From NCBI GenBank assembly GCA_900012615.1, contig LT009756.1, positions 844,927 to 894,085 on the forward strand: a stretch of 49,159 bases of DNA. The letters run 5' to 3'. Position numbers and translations under genes: made by a program. Of the stretch, positions 9,755 through 17,652 are shown piece by piece. This stretch comes from Agrobacterium genomosp. 13 str. CFBP 6927. Its GTDB lineage: Bacteria > Pseudomonadota > Alphaproteobacteria > Rhizobiales > Rhizobiaceae. The number at the start of each line of letters is the position of its first letter. Within the stretch, counting starts at the first letter, position 1. The notes beneath the pieces were generated by a model. That model saw only the letters and a program-made list of their open reading frames with translations. It was not told the DNA's origin and made no database searches.

Positions 9755-9871
9755 GTCTTCTCCCCGCCGGGGAGACGGTGGCCCGAAGGGTCGGATGAGG
9801 GGGCAATGCCAGCGATAAATCGCACGCTTGCCCCCTTATCCCGCTGCCGCGACCTTCTCCCCGGCGGGGAC
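9755..9871. repeat. Intergenic palindromic repeat, family A
   Basis: A full copy: CTTCTCCCCGCCGGGGAG at the left end, GGATGAGGGGGC, a short variable centre, then the inverted right half GCCCCCTTATCC and a closing CTTCTCCCCGGCGGGG. The whole unit can fold into a long hairpin. It lies just after ros. Confidence 0.8.
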
Positions 9872-9978
9872 ACGGCGGCAAACGAAACGCGGTCGTTCCA
9901 TATGCAGCCTTGAAACCAAGCGTGGCCTCAAAGGCCATGACGTGCGGGAAGTACCTGCTCCCTTCATGAAAATGTCCC

Positions 9979-10003
9979 AGCCGGTCCGTTGACCGGCTTT
10001 TTT
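9979..10003 (+). terminator. Strong intrinsic terminator
   Basis: A perfect 8-bp stem AGCCGGTC (9979-9986) and GACCGGCT (9991-9998) with a CGTT loop runs into a T-rich tail (9998-10003). It stands about 250 bp after ros, with a repeat between. It may end the ros transcript, or an unannotated small RNA arising between 9872 and 9978. Region 10004-10167 beyond it is AT-rich and presumably the promoter of the next gene. Confidence 0.8.
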
Positions 10004-10167
10004 ATTGCCGCACTTCTTGTCGATAGAGGAAAAAAATCCTTGATCGGCGTTGGCTATTTATCAAAAATAAAGCGAAATCAATCTCGTATTTTTCGCCGCC
10101 AAATTTGCGCTTCCCCGTAATCATCTCCGGGTGTATGAATTAATTCCTATTCGTAAAGGAGTTGCAT

Positions 10168-10590
10168 ATGCCGTCGGATATCTCGTCTTTGCCTCCCCCA
10201 GCGCTGCCCCACCCAAAGGCAGCTGATCGCCATCTTCGCAACTGGTCGCCTGCGGCCGGGCGTGATGAGATTTCGCGCATCTGCCGGCTGGTTCGCCAGC
10301 TGACAGGCGAAATGGTCCAGCTGATCGGCGATCGCCTGGCTGCCCGCCGCGACAGGCGGCGCACCGAATGCCACATTCGCCAGATCGCCATGTATGTGTG
10401 CCATGTGCAGCTTGGCATTCCCATGTCGGATATCGGCGTCTGTTTCGGCAGGGACAGAACGACGGTCGGCCATGCCTGCCAGGTGGTGGAGGACCGGCGC
10501 GACGAACCGGCTTTCGACGAATTTGTCGCCACGCTCGAGCGGCTCGCCGGCAGCATTTTCAGCGTGATGAGGGGTGGCCGCGATGAGTGA
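10168..10590 (+). CDS. Stand-alone DnaA domain IV-like helix-turn-helix protein
   Basis: A 140-residue protein. Residues about 35-135 resemble the C-terminal DNA-binding domain of the replication initiator DnaA. The key stretch FGRDRTTVGHAC (near 95-106) parallels the DnaA signature around GGRDHTTVLHAC, where the helix-turn-helix contacts DnaA boxes. The AAA+ ATPase part of DnaA is absent and the N-terminus is short and Pro-rich. The ATG at 10168 has an AAAGGA site 7 nt upstream. It overlaps the next gene by 8 nt, so the two are probably made together. The role is unknown; DNA binding is inferred. Confidence 0.85.
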   Translation: MPSDISSLPPPALPHPKAADRHLRNWSPAAGRDEISRICRLVRQLTGEMVQLIGDRLAARRDRRRTECHIRQIAMYVCHVQLGIPMSDIGVCFGRDRTTVGHACQVVEDRRDEPAFDEFVATLERLAGSIFSVMRGGRDE

Positions 10591-11428
10591 GGCGAAAACC
10601 GCGCCCGCCGCCGGCCGCAATCCTGTCCTCCTGCGATTTTTGCGTTTTATCGCGGCAGGCATGGCTGAGATTTCGCAGGATGGCGGCGATATGGTCTTGC
10701 GGCGACCCGCGGCTGGAAAGGAAAGGGCATCGCCGTTTCCGAGTGAAATCGTGCGGTTTGCCGTCTCCTCCGGGCTGGTTGACAGGCAGGGAAACACGCT
10801 TTCCGCCGCGCCGCCGCTTGCCGCCTATCTGAAACGTGCGATCGCGAAGGATCGCGACGAGATTTTTCAGGAGCAGCACCGGGACGTGCAGGCTGTGGTG
10901 GTGGATGTCGGTGAGGGCAGGCAGTCGGCCCGGCGCAACCTCAACACGTCTCCACTGACCAGCCTTTCGCGCCTCAAGGAGCGCGACGGCTCGGCCTTTT
11001 TTACCGGCGATGCCTTGCAGGCCGGTGAACGTCTCGCCGCCGATTTTCACCGGGCGCATCTCAACCCCAGGGTCACGGCGACATGGGAGCCGAGAATTGC
11101 GAGCCGCACCAAGGGGGAGGCGGGTGGCGTGCTCGATCTTACCGAGGCGGCGATGGCGGCACGGACACGGTTTTCCCACGCCGCCGACGCGATGGGGCCT
11201 GAATTGTCCGGCGTTGCCATCGATATCTGCTGTTTCGAAAAGGGGCTGGAAACGGTGGAGCGGGAGCGGCAATGGCCGGCGCGTTCGGCAAAACTCATGT
11301 TGCGTGCAGCCCTGCTGTCGCTTGCCCGGCATTATGCGCCCCGGCCGCAGGGCACCAGAAGGACAAGCCACCATTGGGGCGATGAGGATTATCGCCCTTC
11401 GATGACGGCAATGGAGGTGACGGGGTGA
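10583..11428 (+). CDS. DUF6456 domain-containing protein
   Basis: A 281-residue cytoplasmic protein. The conserved part (about residues 110-265) begins with an NTSPLTSLSRLK motif, then GDALQAGERLAADFHRA, and is recognisable as the DUF6456 family of alphaproteobacteria. Its C-terminal part ends shortly after a DIC-CFEKGLE-VE-ER pattern, reminiscent of phage/regulatory HTH families. The ATG at 10583 lies inside the end of the DnaA-domain gene; a GTG at 10574 is an alternative. The overlap suggests a functional pair of regulators. No enzyme motif is visible. Confidence 0.8.
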   Translation: MSEAKTAPAAGRNPVLLRFLRFIAAGMAEISQDGGDMVLRRPAAGKERASPFPSEIVRFAVSSGLVDRQGNTLSAAPPLAAYLKRAIAKDRDEIFQEQHRDVQAVVVDVGEGRQSARRNLNTSPLTSLSRLKERDGSAFFTGDALQAGERLAADFHRAHLNPRVTATWEPRIASRTKGEAGGVLDLTEAAMAARTRFSHAADAMGPELSGVAIDICCFEKGLETVERERQWPARSAKLMLRAALLSLARHYAPRPQGTRRTSHHWGDEDYRPSMTAMEVTG

Positions 11429-11432
11429 GGGG

Positions 11433-11849
11433 TCAGGCGGCGAGCAGCCGGGCTTCCTCGCGTATACGCTTGACCATGGAGCGCAGACCGTTTGCCCGCT
11501 GCGCGGAGAGATGCTCCACCAGCCCGATTTTGTCGAATACCTCGATGGCGTCGAGGCCGGCGATCTCGGAGGCCTTCTTGCCGGAATAGACGGCAAGAAC
11601 AATCGCGACGAGGCCTCGCACGATATGAGCGTCGGAATCACCCTCGAAACTCATCAGCGGGTCTTCCGCGCCATCGCTGTGACTGACGAGCCAGACCTGA
11701 CTTGCGCAGCCCTGCACCTTGTTTTCGGCGGTACGCTTGTCTTCCGGCAGATCGGGCAGCGCCTTACCGAGTTCGATGACATAACGATAGCGGTCCTCCC
11801 AGTCGTCAAGGAAGGCGAAATCGTCAAGGATCGTGTCGAGAGAGGCCAT
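11433..11849 (-). CDS. sufE: SufE family Fe-S cluster assembly protein
   Basis: A 138-residue SufE homologue. SufE accepts sulfur from the cysteine desulfurase SufS as a persulfide and passes it to the SufBCD scaffold. The acceptor cysteine is Cys48 in the motif VQGCASQVWL, as in the family. The frame is open much further upstream, but the ATG at 11849 starts exactly at the SufE-like region. It is convergent to the DUF6456 gene with 4 bp between them. No suf operon genes adjoin it, so it is an orphan copy relative to a suf cluster elsewhere. Confidence 0.94.
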   Translation of the reverse strand: MASLDTILDDFAFLDDWEDRYRYVIELGKALPDLPEDKRTAENKVQGCASQVWLVSHSDGAEDPLMSFEGDSDAHIVRGLVAIVLAVYSGKKASEIAGLDAIEVFDKIGLVEHLSAQRANGLRSMVKRIREEARLLAA

Positions 11850-11921
11850 TTGCGCGCCGTATCGTCCGTTATTGCATGTCTTTGCTACGATATAGGGGAA
11901 GTGCGGACGGTTTTGAACCAT

Positions 11922-11961
11922 GGATAAAGAAAAAGCCCACGGAAAACGGGTTTCCGTGGGC
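11922..11961 (-). terminator. Intrinsic terminator of the small membrane-protein gene
   Basis: A perfect 11-bp stem, GCCCACGGAAA (11935-11945) with TTTCCGTGGGC (11951-11961) and a 5-nt loop. On the minus strand it is followed by TTTTTCTTT (complement of 11926-11934). It lies about 85 bp after the stop of the gene at 12045-12470 and before sufE, so the two minus-strand genes are separate units. Confidence 0.85.
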
Positions 11962-12044
11962 AAGTCAGGCAGGCAGTCACGCAGACGGACATATCCGGCT
12001 GCAAGATCAGGGCGGCGCGGCGATACGCGGCCGCGCAAAAAAAA

Positions 12045-12470
12045 TCAGGGAGCGGGGCGCTTCTGCGGCAGGGGAATGATGGTGCCGGTCTTAAGCGTAT
12101 CGGCATTCCCAGGGAATTCGACACTGATTGCGGGCGCTTCGGCCAGTTTTTCGCTCTCGCTGGCAAGCTCGGCTGCGGGAGCGGTCTTGTCACCGCTGGC
12201 AAGCTGCGCGTCGAGCAATTCATAGGCGACCTTGGCGCCTTCCTTTGCGCGTTCGCCAAGTGCGTGGAAGGTTTCTGCGCCCTTGACGCAGACATCGGGC
12301 TTTTCGATGCAGATGGCGCTGACATAACGATAGGCTTCACCGGCTGCCGAAACGGCGCTGGGAAGATCGAATGCCGAAGGTTCCTTGGCGGGATCGTTGT
12401 AGCTGCCGAAATAGGACAGCGCCACGAGGACCAGCGAAAACCAGAATGTTCCTTTGATCAGAAACCACAT
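12045..12470 (-). CDS. Small membrane-anchored conserved protein (DUF5330-like)
   Basis: A 141-residue protein with one N-terminal hydrophobic helix (about residues 4-23), then a soluble region with two cysteines (ICIEKPDVC, about 54-62) that could form a disulfide in the periplasm. The tail is Ala/Glu-rich and ends in a Pro-rich stretch (PLPQKRPAP). It resembles the DUF5330 family of Rhizobiales. It is divergent from the DivJ-like kinase and ends at its own terminator. The function is unknown. Confidence 0.75.
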   Translation of the reverse strand: MWFLIKGTFWFSLVLVALSYFGSYNDPAKEPSAFDLPSAVSAAGEAYRYVSAICIEKPDVCVKGAETFHALGERAKEGAKVAYELLDAQLASGDKTAPAAELASESEKLAEAPAISVEFPGNADTLKTGTIIPLPQKRPAP

Positions 12471-12939
12471 TGTCAGACTACCCTGCCAGATGATCTTGTT
12501 TTGAAGCCCCGCCCGTTTTGGGTCATCGGCCTTTGTCCCGTTTCCCGGGCTTGAGGAGAAGCTACAGGTGACCGGCGAACAGCCGATTGCAAAAAGCCGC
12601 GCAATTTAATTCAAATTGTATCTATTCTCCTCGTATCGGCACGCGGGCCGCCAATTCATTCGCATTTTAACAGTCCATGTTAAGCATAATTGCGACAGAG
12701 ACCGCCTGTTCCGGGGCAAAGCGGCCGCCCGCTTTGCCACAAAGGTTAACACGATGGCAAAAATGAAGCGAAATCCGTCGCTTACCCGTCATTAACCATG
12801 ATTGGCAAAGCTTCGAATAAATGCCCCGTAATGGGACTGCGGCGCATTTCGCAGGCCTTTGGCGTCATTCTTTTTATCCATTCCTTAAGCCGCCGCCTTC
12901 TATTGTCGGAGCCGTTAGATCCGCCTCAGGGATTCGGTA
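12471..12939. promoter_or_regulatory. Divergent intergenic region with a CtrA-like half-site and a GANTC site
   Basis: No gene is seen in these 469 bp. The region is AT-rich around 12600-12850. TTAACCAT, a match to the CtrA half-site consensus, lies at 12792-12799, and TTAA occurs repeatedly nearby. GATTC, a CcrM methylation site (GANTC), lies at 12931-12935 just before the kinase start. These are typical of cell-cycle-controlled alphaproteobacterial promoters. Confidence 0.45.
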
Positions 12940-14484
12940 TTGGTATTGCGTAATATGAGAGAAAAAGCGGTCGCACTGGTCGACCATGCAGCGGGCAGAT
13001 GGCTCGCGCGCATGGAAGAGGACGCCGAAAGGCGCGCCGGAACCGTTGCGCGCCTGCGCCGCCTGATTGCCTTCGGTGCTGTCGGCCTTGTTGTTGTGCC
13101 CGCCCTCTTCAGCCTTGTCTTCAGCCCCGCCATTGCTCTGCCCATCGGTGCCGCACTGGTGCTGGCGCTGTTCCTGTCGGCCGCCGCCCTGTCGATCGCC
13201 TTTTCCCGCCCCGTGCGTGGTGTGGCGTCCTTTTCCGCCCCTGCCGGTGGCGATGACCTCATCGCGGCCTCGCAAGTGCCGGGCCTCGTGCTCACCATCA
13301 ATGAAAACGGCCTCGTCGAACGTGTTTCCGGGCGCGACCTCGACAGGTTTCCGGCTGATCTCCAGTCCTGCAAGGGCCATGTCTTTGCCGAACATGTCTA
13401 TGTCTCGGACCGTCTGGAACTGATGCAGGCTTTCGACCTTCTGCGGCAGGGCGAGGACAAGGCCAGCGCTGAACTCCGGTTCGAAACCGGCGCGAAATCG
13501 CGCCAGGCGCAATTCATGCATGCGCGCATCGAGATGACGGCGATCCGCAGCGCGGCCGGCCGGCTGCGTCGGGTCGTCGCCCAGCTCTCCGATGTCACCG
13601 AGATGGAGCTGCTGCGCCGTGATGTCGCCCGCAAGGCGGCCGAGGCGGAATCGGCCAATGACGCCAAGTCGCGTTTTCTCGCCGCCGTCAGCCATGAGCT
13701 GCGCACGCCGCTCAATGCCGTCCTCGGCTTTTCCGATATTCTCGCCGGCGAATATTTCGGCAGGCTGGAAAATGACCGCCAGCGGGAATATGTCGGCTTG
13801 ATCCGCCAGTCCGGCGCGCATCTCCTGTCGGTGGTCAACACCATGCTGGATATGAGCAAGCTGGAGGCCGGCCGTTACGAATTGCTGATGGAAAGCTTCC
13901 CGATTGCCGAGACCATCTCGTCCTGCGAAGCCATGCTCGGCCTGCAGGCGAAGGAAAAAGGCCTGACTTTGACGAGCCGCATCCAGCGCGGCATCGGTGA
14001 AATTTCCGCTGATCAGCGCGCCATCCGCCAGGTTCTCATCAATCTGGCCGGCAATGCCATAAAATTCACCGATGCGGGTGGTGTGGTATCGATCGATGCG
14101 GCGCGTGAAGGCCGGATGCTGAAATTGACGGTCAGCGATACCGGCATCGGCATCGCCTCCGACAAGATTGACCTTCTGGGCCAGCCTTTCATGCAGGTTC
14201 AAAATGAATATACCCGTCGCTATGAGGGCACGGGTCTGGGATTGTCCCTGGTCAAGGGCCTTGTGGCACTGCATGGCGGCACTTTCGCCATTGCCAGCAA
14301 GCCCGGCGAGGGGACAGTCGTAACGATCATGTTGCCTGCCGACGGTTCCGGCATGGCAGGTGGCGAAAACGCTGAAACCGAAAGCATGGTGGAATTTCCG
14401 CCGCGCATCAGGCAACTCGGCGAAATGGCCGCGATTATGAAGAAGGATGGTGACGATGGCCCCGCGAAAGCGAAAATCGCCTAA
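12940..14484 (+). CDS. divJ: DivJ-like (PleC/DivJ family) sensor histidine kinase
   Basis: A 514-residue membrane histidine kinase. Two hydrophobic helices (about 42-62 and 66-88) are followed by a PAS-like sensor region (about 105-215), a short coiled linker, the HisKA domain with phospho-acceptor His252 in AAVSHELRTPLNA, and a HATPase domain with N-box near 368-377, DTGIGI (400-405) and GTGLGL (430-435). The HisKA helix resembles the DivJ/PleC/PdhS kinases that set DivK phosphorylation and CtrA activity; the position after ros fits my memory of C58 divJ. The TTG at 12940 has an AGGG 8 nt upstream; the ATG at 12955 is the alternative. The end overlaps the next gene. Confidence 0.8.
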   Translation: MVLRNMREKAVALVDHAAGRWLARMEEDAERRAGTVARLRRLIAFGAVGLVVVPALFSLVFSPAIALPIGAALVLALFLSAAALSIAFSRPVRGVASFSAPAGGDDLIAASQVPGLVLTINENGLVERVSGRDLDRFPADLQSCKGHVFAEHVYVSDRLELMQAFDLLRQGEDKASAELRFETGAKSRQAQFMHARIEMTAIRSAAGRLRRVVAQLSDVTEMELLRRDVARKAAEAESANDAKSRFLAAVSHELRTPLNAVLGFSDILAGEYFGRLENDRQREYVGLIRQSGAHLLSVVNTMLDMSKLEAGRYELLMESFPIAETISSCEAMLGLQAKEKGLTLTSRIQRGIGEISADQRAIRQVLINLAGNAIKFTDAGGVVSIDAAREGRMLKLTVSDTGIGIASDKIDLLGQPFMQVQNEYTRRYEGTGLGLSLVKGLVALHGGTFAIASKPGEGTVVTIMLPADGSGMAGGENAETESMVEFPPRIRQLGEMAAIMKKDGDDGPAKAKIA

Positions 14485-15370
14485 GAAAACAACGGCCCAG
14501 ATCGGAGCCGGGCTTGTTTCCTTGGTGGTTTCGGCCATCGGGCGCGAAATCCTGCGCCATCCGAAGCTGGTGGGCGGCTCGGGCGCCTTCGCCGTTGTCT
14601 TCGGTTTTGTCGCCGCCAATGCGCTCTGGTATCAGCCGGGCGTGCATCCGTCGCCTTTCCTGCGCACGCGGGATGCGGAAAACCCGAACGGCATTGCCGG
14701 TTATCGCCCGGCAGAGCCGCTCGGCACCCACGGCAACGTCACCACCTTTCGCATAGAGCGACCGGCTGAGACGGAAGCGACGCAGCAACCGGCCGCCGAG
14801 ACTGCGGCGCTGCCGCCAGCCGAAAGCCAGAAGCCGCAGCAGATCGTTGCCGATATTCAGGGCGAACTGAAAAAACGCGGACTTTACGAAGGCGATGCGG
14901 ATGGCCGCATGGGGCCGAAGACCGCCGCCGCCATCATGTTCTTCGAAGAAACGCTCGGCATGGAACAGACCGGCGAGCCGACGACGCGGGTACTCGCAGC
15001 CCTCAGGATCGACGGCGCCACCGTTGCGGCAATTCCAAAGGACCGGCCGTCCGACACCAACACTGGTGGCGGAGTGGAAATCGACCCGGTCGCCGCCGCC
15101 ATCCGCAAGGCGGAAAAGCCGCAGGTAAAGGCCGAACCAGCCTCCCTCAACAGCGCGGCTGCCGGCGCCAAACCCGTAAACAGCGCGCTGATCGCCAAGA
15201 TCCAGCAGGGGCTGATCAATATTGCCTATGCCGACGTGAAGGTGGACGGCGTGGCCGGCCAGCAGACCCGCAACGCCATTCGCGCCTTTGAAAAACACTA
15301 TCGCCTGCCGGAAACCGGCGAGCCGAGCGAGGCCGTGTTGAAGAAACTGAAGTCGATCGGGGCGATTTAG
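14456..15370 (+). CDS. Membrane-anchored peptidoglycan-binding protein
   Basis: A 304-residue protein. A basic N-terminus is followed by a hydrophobic helix (about residues 35-60 counted from the ATG at 14456), then a Pro/Ala-rich linker and two PG_binding_1 repeats: one around residues 120-185 (GRMGPKTAAAIMFFEE) and one at the C-terminus (DGVAGQQTRNAIRAFEKHY). Such repeats bind the cell wall, so the bulk is periplasmic. The ATG at 14456 has AAGGA upstream; an ATG at 14447 is also in frame. It overlaps the DivJ-like kinase gene by 29 bp, so the two are likely co-transcribed, linking a cell-cycle kinase with a wall-binding partner. Confidence 0.87.
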   Translation: MAPRKRKSPKKTTAQIGAGLVSLVVSAIGREILRHPKLVGGSGAFAVVFGFVAANALWYQPGVHPSPFLRTRDAENPNGIAGYRPAEPLGTHGNVTTFRIERPAETEATQQPAAETAALPPAESQKPQQIVADIQGELKKRGLYEGDADGRMGPKTAAAIMFFEETLGMEQTGEPTTRVLAALRIDGATVAAIPKDRPSDTNTGGGVEIDPVAAAIRKAEKPQVKAEPASLNSAAAGAKPVNSALIAKIQQGLINIAYADVKVDGVAGQQTRNAIRAFEKHYRLPETGEPSEAVLKKLKSIGAI

Positions 15371-15425
15371 AGGGTTAGGATCGACGTTGCGGCAGGGTCG
15401 ACGCATGCCGTGTTTTGTGGCACAT

Positions 15426-15552
15426 CCACTTCCGTCATTCCGGCCTTGAGCCGGAATCCAGCCAGCCCAAGTCCTTGGGCTGAAAGGAGTCTTTCCGTCG
15501 CGCAGACGCGCGTCGGCTGGATTCCGGCTCAAGGCCGGAATGACGGAAGTGG
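15426..15552. repeat. RIME-like palindromic repeat, family B, copy 1
   Basis: An intergenic element of about 115-125 bp bounded by CCACTTCCGTCATTCCGG and its inverted copy CCGGAATGACGGAAGTGG. The centre carries the shared AGCCCAAGTCCTTGGGCT palindrome and GCGCAGACGCGCGT. Six copies occur in the window. It resembles the RIME1 elements described in rhizobia. Confidence 0.85.
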
Positions 15553-15600
15553 ATGCCTGTATCGCCTCAATAAAGCCGTTGCCTATCTGAAAGCACATCC

Positions 15601-15947
15601 ATGCGCCTCAAATCCGAAATCTTCGTCTCAGCCCTCATCCGCCGCGTTTTTGCCGCCGGCGGATTTGCCGCTGTCGAAAAAAAGGGGCGGAGGATGCAGG
15701 TGCGATCTTTATCCGCCAGCGCTTTCGCGATGGCCGTGAAAACCTCTATGGACCGGCCCCGCAAAGTTTCGCCGATGACGAGGAAATCCGCACTGAGCGC
15801 CGTTTCGAAACGCGGCTAACGGGTGTTGAGGGGGAGGAGGCCGCCGCCCTTCTGGAGAAGGAGCGCCGGTTCGACAGCGACCTGTGGATCGTCGAAATCG
15901 AAACCGATGAGATCGGCGCTCTCCTGACGCTGGTCGATCAGGTCTAG
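15601..15947 (+). pseudogene. DUF1491 family protein with frame break at a slippery site
   Basis: Read in two frames, this gives a 115-residue protein of the DUF1491 family. The ATG at 15601 opens 28 codons ending GFAAVEKK. At 15678-15684 the tract A_AAA_AAG (A7 then G4) breaks the frame. Stepping back one base there continues as GAEDAGAIFIRQRF with no stop until TAG at 15945-15947, keeping typical family content such as the DLWIVEIE segment. Without a slip, translation ends at 15819 with unrelated residues. It may be a one-base deletion, a sequencing error in the homopolymer, or a real -1 frameshift, since the heptamer is a classic slippery sequence in exactly the right phase. Confidence 0.75.
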
Positions 15948-15953
15948 GCGAGC

Positions 15954-16898
15954 TTAACCCAGCGTTCCGGTTCTTTGAGTAGCCGGTGCGCTGCGGCCCG
16001 GCCGTTCGCGACCGTGCGTATAGCTGTCGGCCCTGCGCCAGCTTTCCACCCGCTCTTCGCATTCCACGGTATCGAGACGGTCGAGCAGGGCTTCGGCGCG
16101 GCTCATGTCACCTTCTGTGGCGGCAAGATGCGGGTAGAAACATTGCAGGATGAAGGCGGCCTCGGAAAACTCCATGCCGAGCCCGATCAGCGTGGTGGCA
16201 AGCTGCGCGCCTGATATATCGAGCATGATGCGCTCCGACAGCCAGAAGCTGGACGACAGCGAATCCGCCAGCGCCACCGCAAATTGCCGGGCATTGCGCT
16301 CACGGGCAAACCGCACCAGCAGGGCCTCCTGCACGTCGCTCAGGCGGCGCAGACCAAGAACGTCGTTTTCCGGACGGTTGAGATGATGCGCCATCTGTTT
16401 GATGCGCTGGCGCATTTCCTCTTCGAGTGCGGATGCGGCCGCAATGCCTGCCGCTTCTTCCGCCACCTTCGTTTCTTCCGCGGCGACCGTCACCTGCGGG
16501 GCGGCGGCATTTGCTTCCTCGTCCGGCCGCTTCAAATCTTCGGCATGGCGAAGACCCACGAGCGCATCGATGACGGTGGGGGAGAGGTCGTCCCGGCGCA
16601 CGATGGCGCGCGCATGGGCAGCACCCTGGGTGCGGGCAATGGTTATCAGCGTTTCGTCATCAAGGCACTTCGAGGCGATGAGGAACGGGGCGGCGAGAGA
16701 AATCGGCTGGCAGGCGATGAAGAAGGCGACGGCCGAAGGCACGCTCGGGTGCTGGGAAAGCGCGGCGATCGCTTCCCGCTTGGCCTCTTCGGTGGACGCG
16801 TTGAAAAGCGGCATGAAGAGTTCGGCGAACTGCCGAAGGTCCGTTTTTGACGGATGGGACACATTCTCGAAATTCGTCACGGTGGCCATCAGCACCAC
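15954..16898 (-). CDS. DUF2336 domain-containing protein
   Basis: An acidic, mostly helical protein of about 314 residues with the alphaproteobacterial DUF2336 pattern: an N-terminal helical-repeat region with SVPSAVAFFIA, an Ala/Glu-rich linker (about 150-180), and a C-terminal domain. No catalytic motif is visible. The start is uncertain: GTG at 16898 has GAGGAAG 8 nt upstream, ATG at 16889 is 9 nt further in, and the frame stays open to 16979. It is divergent from the small gene at 17444, and the shared upstream region contains CtrA-like motifs. The function is unknown. Confidence 0.8.
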   Translation of the reverse strand: MVLMATVTNFENVSHPSKTDLRQFAELFMPLFNASTEEAKREAIAALSQHPSVPSAVAFFIACQPISLAAPFLIASKCLDDETLITIARTQGAAHARAIVRRDDLSPTVIDALVGLRHAEDLKRPDEEANAAAPQVTVAAEETKVAEEAAGIAAASALEEEMRQRIKQMAHHLNRPENDVLGLRRLSDVQEALLVRFARERNARQFAVALADSLSSSFWLSERIMLDISGAQLATTLIGLGMEFSEAAFILQCFYPHLAATEGDMSRAEALLDRLDTVECEERVESWRRADSYTHGRERPGRSAPATQRTGTLG

Positions 16899-17443
16899 AT
16901 CTTTCTTCCTCACGGCTCTTGGCCTCTCAAGTTCTCGAAACCGGTCGGTCAACGCACTACCCAACAAACGCAAACACAATATCGGCTCAAATTAGAGCAA
17001 ATCCGTTGACGCCCTGTTAACTATGGGCGGTGGCAAGGGATATTCTGCCTCTATCAACAAGGAAATTTTAAAACCTTCATCGCGGTGAAAAACGCATGGA
17101 ACCTTGTCGCATCGCCTTTGTTTTCAATGGATGCAGGGTTCTGGCGGATAAGTTGCCGCCTGGAGATTAAGGTTAACGGATCATTAACCTCTGTCTGTTT
17201 GTAATTTCATGGGCAGTATTAGGAATTCATGTTATTCTGAAGTCCGGAATAAGAGCCAAAATGGCATCGAGATGCCTGAATGTCCGCATAGTCCTTCGGT
17301 AAGACGCTTTCGGTTTTAGGGGACATGCGAAAACCAGTCTGTGGGCTGGGTTATGCGCAATGTGATGGTGATGAAATTCCCGACGCAAGACGAGGCTTGC
17401 GCGGTTCCCATGGGCAACATTGACTCCCGAAGAGGAGAAAAGC
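16899..17443. promoter_or_regulatory. Divergent gene-free region with a CtrA-type TTAA-N7-TTAA site
   Basis: About 545 bp without a convincing gene. The symmetric site AGGTTAA-N7-TTAACCT lies at 17170-17190 and contains TTAA-N7-TTAA, the full CtrA consensus. TTAACTAT, close to the half-site TTAACCAT, lies near 17018. The right part (17290-17443) is less AT-rich and leads to the GAGGAG ribosome-binding site of the small gene. A short in-frame reading is possible from 17341 but has no support. Confidence 0.45.
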
Positions 17444-17632
17444 ATGGCAGACATTATTCCAATCGGCGACGCACGACGAAGCCTGCGCCCGGCCGCCATG
17501 GCTGGCAAGGTCATCGGCCCTGCAAAGGTCGTGCTGTTTACCGGCGTACGTTATGAAAAACGCGATGCCGAGCCGTCCGACAAGGTTGCGCGCAAGCGCA
17601 AGCCCGCACCGGAAACTGCTGCAAAGTCCTGA
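17444..17632 (+). CDS. Small conserved basic protein, function unknown
   Basis: A 62-residue hydrophilic protein. It begins MADIIPIGDARR and ends in a Lys/Arg/Pro-rich tail (KVARKRKPAPE), with a central VVLFTGVRYEKR element that looks like the conserved core of a small rhizobial family. The ATG at 17444 follows a strong GAGGAG site; an upstream TTG at 17420 is in frame but has none. No domain is recognised. The very strong ribosome-binding site and the isolated long promoter region argue that it is expressed. Confidence 0.7.
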   Translation: MADIIPIGDARRSLRPAAMAGKVIGPAKVVLFTGVRYEKRDAEPSDKVARKRKPAPETAAKS

Positions 17633-17652
17633 TTACGCGTGATAAACCGGCG

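Noticed and set aside
12874..14619. A 581-codon open frame antisense to the DivJ-like kinase gene
   Set aside because: It is a GC-rich shadow frame. The plus-strand protein has complete histidine kinase motifs, while the antisense product has no recognisable domain.
17341..17556. A 71-codon plus-strand frame overlapping the small gene at 17444
   Set aside because: No ribosome-binding site and a low-complexity basic product; the overlapping gene has a strong GAGGAG site.
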